DNA of 10,265 nt from Alphaproteobacteria bacterium (GTDB lineage: Bacteria; Pseudomonadota; Alphaproteobacteria; ATCC43930; CGMCC-115725), in the NCBI GenBank assembly GCA_030039815.1, contig JASHUW010000105.1, positions 1-10,265 of the forward strand. The letters are read 5' to 3'. Made by a program: the position numbers and the translations under genes. Every line of letters begins with the position of its first letter. The first letter of the stretch is position 1. The notes beneath the pieces are model-generated. The model was given only the letters and a program-made list of their open reading frames with translations, ran no database searches and was not told where the DNA came from. Of the stretch, positions 8,622-10,265 are shown piece after piece.

Positions 8622-9782
8622 TTAAGCGGCCTTGGCAGCGTCGCGTTCCTGCTCCCAGGCCCAGTCGAGCCAGGGCAGCAGCGCTTCGACATCGCTCGTC
8701 TCGACCGTCGCACCGGTCCAGATGCGAATGCCCGGCGGCGAGGCGCGGTGCGTCGCGAGGTCATAGCCGACCCCTTCCTTATCGAGCCGCGCGAGCATCC
8801 GCCGGTTAGTGGTGAAGCGGGTCTCGGGATCGAGGCTCTGGAACCACGGGTCGGTGATCATGATGCAGGGCGAAGTGCAGGAGAGCGTCGCCGGATCCTC
8901 GGCCAGGAACTCGACCCATGGCGCACGCGCCACCCACTCCTTGACCACGGCGAGATTGGCTTCGGCTCGCGCGACGCAGCCGTCGAGCCCGCCGACGCTC
9001 TCTGCCCATTTCAGCGAGTCGAGCGCGTCCTCGATGCACAGCATCGACGGCGTGTTGATCGTCTCGCCCCGGAACAATCCTTCGATCAGCTTACCCTTGC
9101 TGGTCATGCGGAAGATTTTCGGCCGCGGCCAGGGCGGCGTGTAGGTTTCGAGCCGCTCGACCGCGCGTGGGCTCAACGCGATCATGCCATGCGCGGCCTC
9201 GCCGCCCAGCGCCTTCTGCCACGACCAGGTGACGACATCGAGCTTGTCCCAGGGCAGCCGCATCGCAAAGGCCGCTGAGGTCGCGTCACAGATCGTGAGG
9301 CCCGCGCGATCGGCGGCTATCCAGTCGCCGTTCGGCACACGCACGCCCGAGGTCGTGCCATTCCACACGAACACCACATCGCGATCCGGGGACACCGACG
9401 AGAGGTCGGTGATCTTGCCATACGGCGCTTGAAACTTGCGGATGTCGGTGAGCTTCAGATGGTTGGCAACATCGTCGACCCAGGTCTCGCTGAAATTCTC
9501 CCAAGACAACAGATCGACGCCGCGCGCGCCGAGCAGCGACCACAGCGCCATCTCGACCGCGCCGGTATCGGAGGCGGGAACGATGCCGATTTTGTAGTCG
9601 GCCGGGATTTGCAACAGCGCGCGTGAGCGCTCGATAACTTCGACGCATTGTGCGAGACCGACCGACGAACGGTGCGAGCGACCGACCAGTGCCTTTGACA
9701 GCGCCTGTGGCGACCAACCCGGCCGCTTGGCGCAAGGCCCCGACGAGAAACAAGGATTGACCGGCCGGCGGGTCGGCTGCAT
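8622..9782 (-). CDS. serC: Phosphoserine aminotransferase
   Basis: SerC transfers an amino group from glutamate to 3-phosphohydroxypyruvate to give phosphoserine, using pyridoxal phosphate; the same enzyme type can also act in vitamin B6 synthesis. The 386-residue protein is of the alphaproteobacterial kind with NPCFSSGPCAKRPGW near the start (9-23) and GRSHRSS (34-40). Asp166 in ICDATSA should hold the cofactor ring nitrogen, and Lys190 in WSWQKALGGE is the expected PLP lysine. HGMIALSP and FRGETINTPSMLCIEDAL follow. The frame is open to an ATG at 9803, but ATG 9782 has AGGAAG 6 nt upstream and starts the family-like sequence, so I prefer it. serA follows after 131 bp and takes the preceding pathway step. 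A separate promoter and a structured leader precede it. Confidence 0.96.
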   Translation of the reverse strand: MQPTRRPVNPCFSSGPCAKRPGWSPQALSKALVGRSHRSSVGLAQCVEVIERSRALLQIPADYKIGIVPASDTGAVEMALWSLLGARGVDLLSWENFSETWVDDVANHLKLTDIRKFQAPYGKITDLSSVSPDRDVVFVWNGTTSGVRVPNGDWIAADRAGLTICDATSAAFAMRLPWDKLDVVTWSWQKALGGEAAHGMIALSPRAVERLETYTPPWPRPKIFRMTSKGKLIEGLFRGETINTPSMLCIEDALDSLKWAESVGGLDGCVARAEANLAVVKEWVARAPWVEFLAEDPATLSCTSPCIMITDPWFQSLDPETRFTTNRRMLARLDKEGVGYDLATHRASPPGIRIWTGATVETSDVEALLPWLDWAWEQERDAAKAA

Positions 9783-9814
9783 CGCGCTCTTCCTTTCGCC
9801 CATTCGTCAGCACT

Positions 9815-9847
9815 CAACGCACGAGGCAGGCCTGCCCGCGTGCGTTG
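9815..9847 (-). ncRNA. Hairpin at the 5' end of the serC transcript (serC leader, possible serC RNA motif)
   Basis: On the minus strand CAACGCACG (9847-9839) pairs with CGTGCGTTG (9823-9815), and inside this stem GGCA and TGCC (9836-9833 and 9828-9825) pair around a four-base GGCC loop, with small bulges between. The predicted transcription start falls at about 9846, so the RNA would begin with this hairpin, 32 nt before the serC start codon. A conserved serC RNA motif is known in the 5' leaders of alphaproteobacterial serC-serA operons; position and context fit, but I have not been able to compare it with the consensus. Confidence 0.5.
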
Positions 9848-9852
9848 CGGCG

Positions 9853-9881
9853 AACCTATGTAAGGGCGCGATGCCGGTCAA
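9853..9881 (-). promoter_or_regulatory. Probable serC-serA promoter
   Basis: On the minus strand TTGACC (9881-9876) is followed by 17 bp and TAGGTT (9858-9853), with TTACATAGG around the -10. The start site predicted from this falls at the base of the leader hairpin. Upstream are an 11-bp dyad ATTGCCGCAAT (9908-9918) and a GC palindrome CGGCCGTTACGGCCG (9931-9945), either of which could be a regulator site or remnant structure. Confidence 0.5.
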
Positions 9882-9961
9882 TTCAACGGTCGCGGGACGG
9901 CTGCGACATTGCCGCAATACTCCGCCTCGTCGGCCGTTACGGCCGCCCGCCGTTAAAAATG

Positions 9962-9992
9962 AAAAAAGCCTCGGATCAGAAGATCGCGAGGC
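9962..9992 (-). terminator. Intrinsic terminator of the orphan 69-codon gene, overlapping its stop codon
   Basis: On the minus strand GCCTCG-C-GATC (9992-9982) pairs with GATC-CGAGGC (9977-9968) around a TTCT loop, giving ten pairs with one bulged base. Six T residues follow directly (9967-9962). The rising arm contains the gene's last codons; the stop TGA spans the loop edge and falling arm. This is the clearest intrinsic terminator in the window, and it separates the orphan gene from serC. Confidence 0.85.
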
Positions 9993-10185
9993 CGATGACT
10001 GGGTTGTTCCAGGTCTTGCGGACCTGCGCCTCGACGAAGAGACCCGTGTGGGTCATGGCGTCGTGGACACGGGTATCGACATGCGGTTCTGCGGGGGCAA
10101 GTGATCTAACCAAATGTTCGATTGTGGCTTCTTCGCTGACATGCCATTTCCGGAAACGCGCGTCGAAACTGCGCTTAGCGGTCAT
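9976..10185 (-). CDS. Small protein of unknown function, 69 residues
   Basis: I do not recognise this protein. It begins MTAKRSFDARFRKWHVSEEA, is basic at the N-terminus, has a His/Asp-rich middle (EPHVDTRVHDAMTHTG) and ends NNPVIGLAIF. There is no convincing signal peptide or membrane helix, no cysteine, and no obvious catalytic motif. It is likely a real gene: ATG 10185 has an unusually strong ribosome binding site, GGAGGGAGG (10199-10191), 5 nt upstream, and a perfect intrinsic terminator sits on its stop codon, making it a stand-alone transcription unit. A small leader hairpin (TGGGG/CCCCA, 10227-10212) precedes the ribosome binding site. A TATTAA-like -10 may lie near 10241-10246, but its -35 would be at or beyond the window edge. 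Confidence 0.75.
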   Translation of the reverse strand: MTAKRSFDARFRKWHVSEEATIEHLVRSLAPAEPHVDTRVHDAMTHTGLFVEAQVRKTWNNPVIGLAIF

Positions 10186-10265
10186 GGGTACCTCCCTCCG
10201 TTCGGGGCGTGTGGGGAACTCACCCCATCCGGTGGCGGCTTTAATAAGAGGGCTTTTTGTCGCGG

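Noticed and set aside
9783..9803. ATG 9803 as the serC start
   Set aside because: The AGGAAG site lies inside this extension and is well placed for ATG 9782.
10233..10261. Terminator in the GGCTTT...GGGCTTTTT stretch at the right edge
   Set aside because: The GGCTTT words are direct and not inverted repeats, so no stem forms before the T run.

Overview
The window reads as part of an alphaproteobacterial chromosome. This rests on visibly GC-rich coding sequence with GC-rich third codon positions, the serC-serA and hisZ-purA pairings, a glutamine-dependent NadE of the long two-domain type, and a compact hairpin at the start of the serC transcript. Sphingomonad-like or rhizobial/rhodospirillal relatives seem plausible, but I cannot assign an order from sequence alone. 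Every confident gene lies on the minus strand, so transcription runs from high to low coordinates.

In transcription order the layout is as follows. (1) A 69-codon orphan gene (10185-9976) has a very strong ribosome binding site and an intrinsic terminator whose stem includes its last codons. (2) A promoter and a hairpin-bearing leader precede serC (9782-8622), followed by a 131-bp gap with an inverted-repeat element, then serA (8490-6913). SerA and SerC catalyse the first two steps from 3-phosphoglycerate to serine. (3) A 414-bp gap (6912-6499) carries three consecutive hairpins and no convincing gene. (4) hisZ (6498-5314) and purA (5295-4006) are 18 nt apart and probably co-transcribed; they serve histidine and AMP synthesis. 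(5) A 286-bp gap holds what looks like a frameshifted remnant of a small gene, then a near-consensus promoter with a perfect 17-bp palindrome between its -35 and -10 boxes. (6) That promoter drives a tight three-gene unit: nadE (3719-1629), a two-helix membrane protein of unknown function that overlaps nadE by 17 nt, and an Ldh-family NAD(P)-dependent oxidoreductase that runs off the left edge.

Most of the window is ordinary housekeeping metabolism. The parts worth a second look are the nadE unit and its operator-like control site; the Ldh-family protein, which appears to have lost both conserved active-site histidines of its family; the triple-hairpin block between serA and hisZ; the serC leader hairpin; and the orphan 69-residue gene. 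I see no CRISPR array, phage, insertion sequence, tRNA or rRNA gene, and no clear new defence system.
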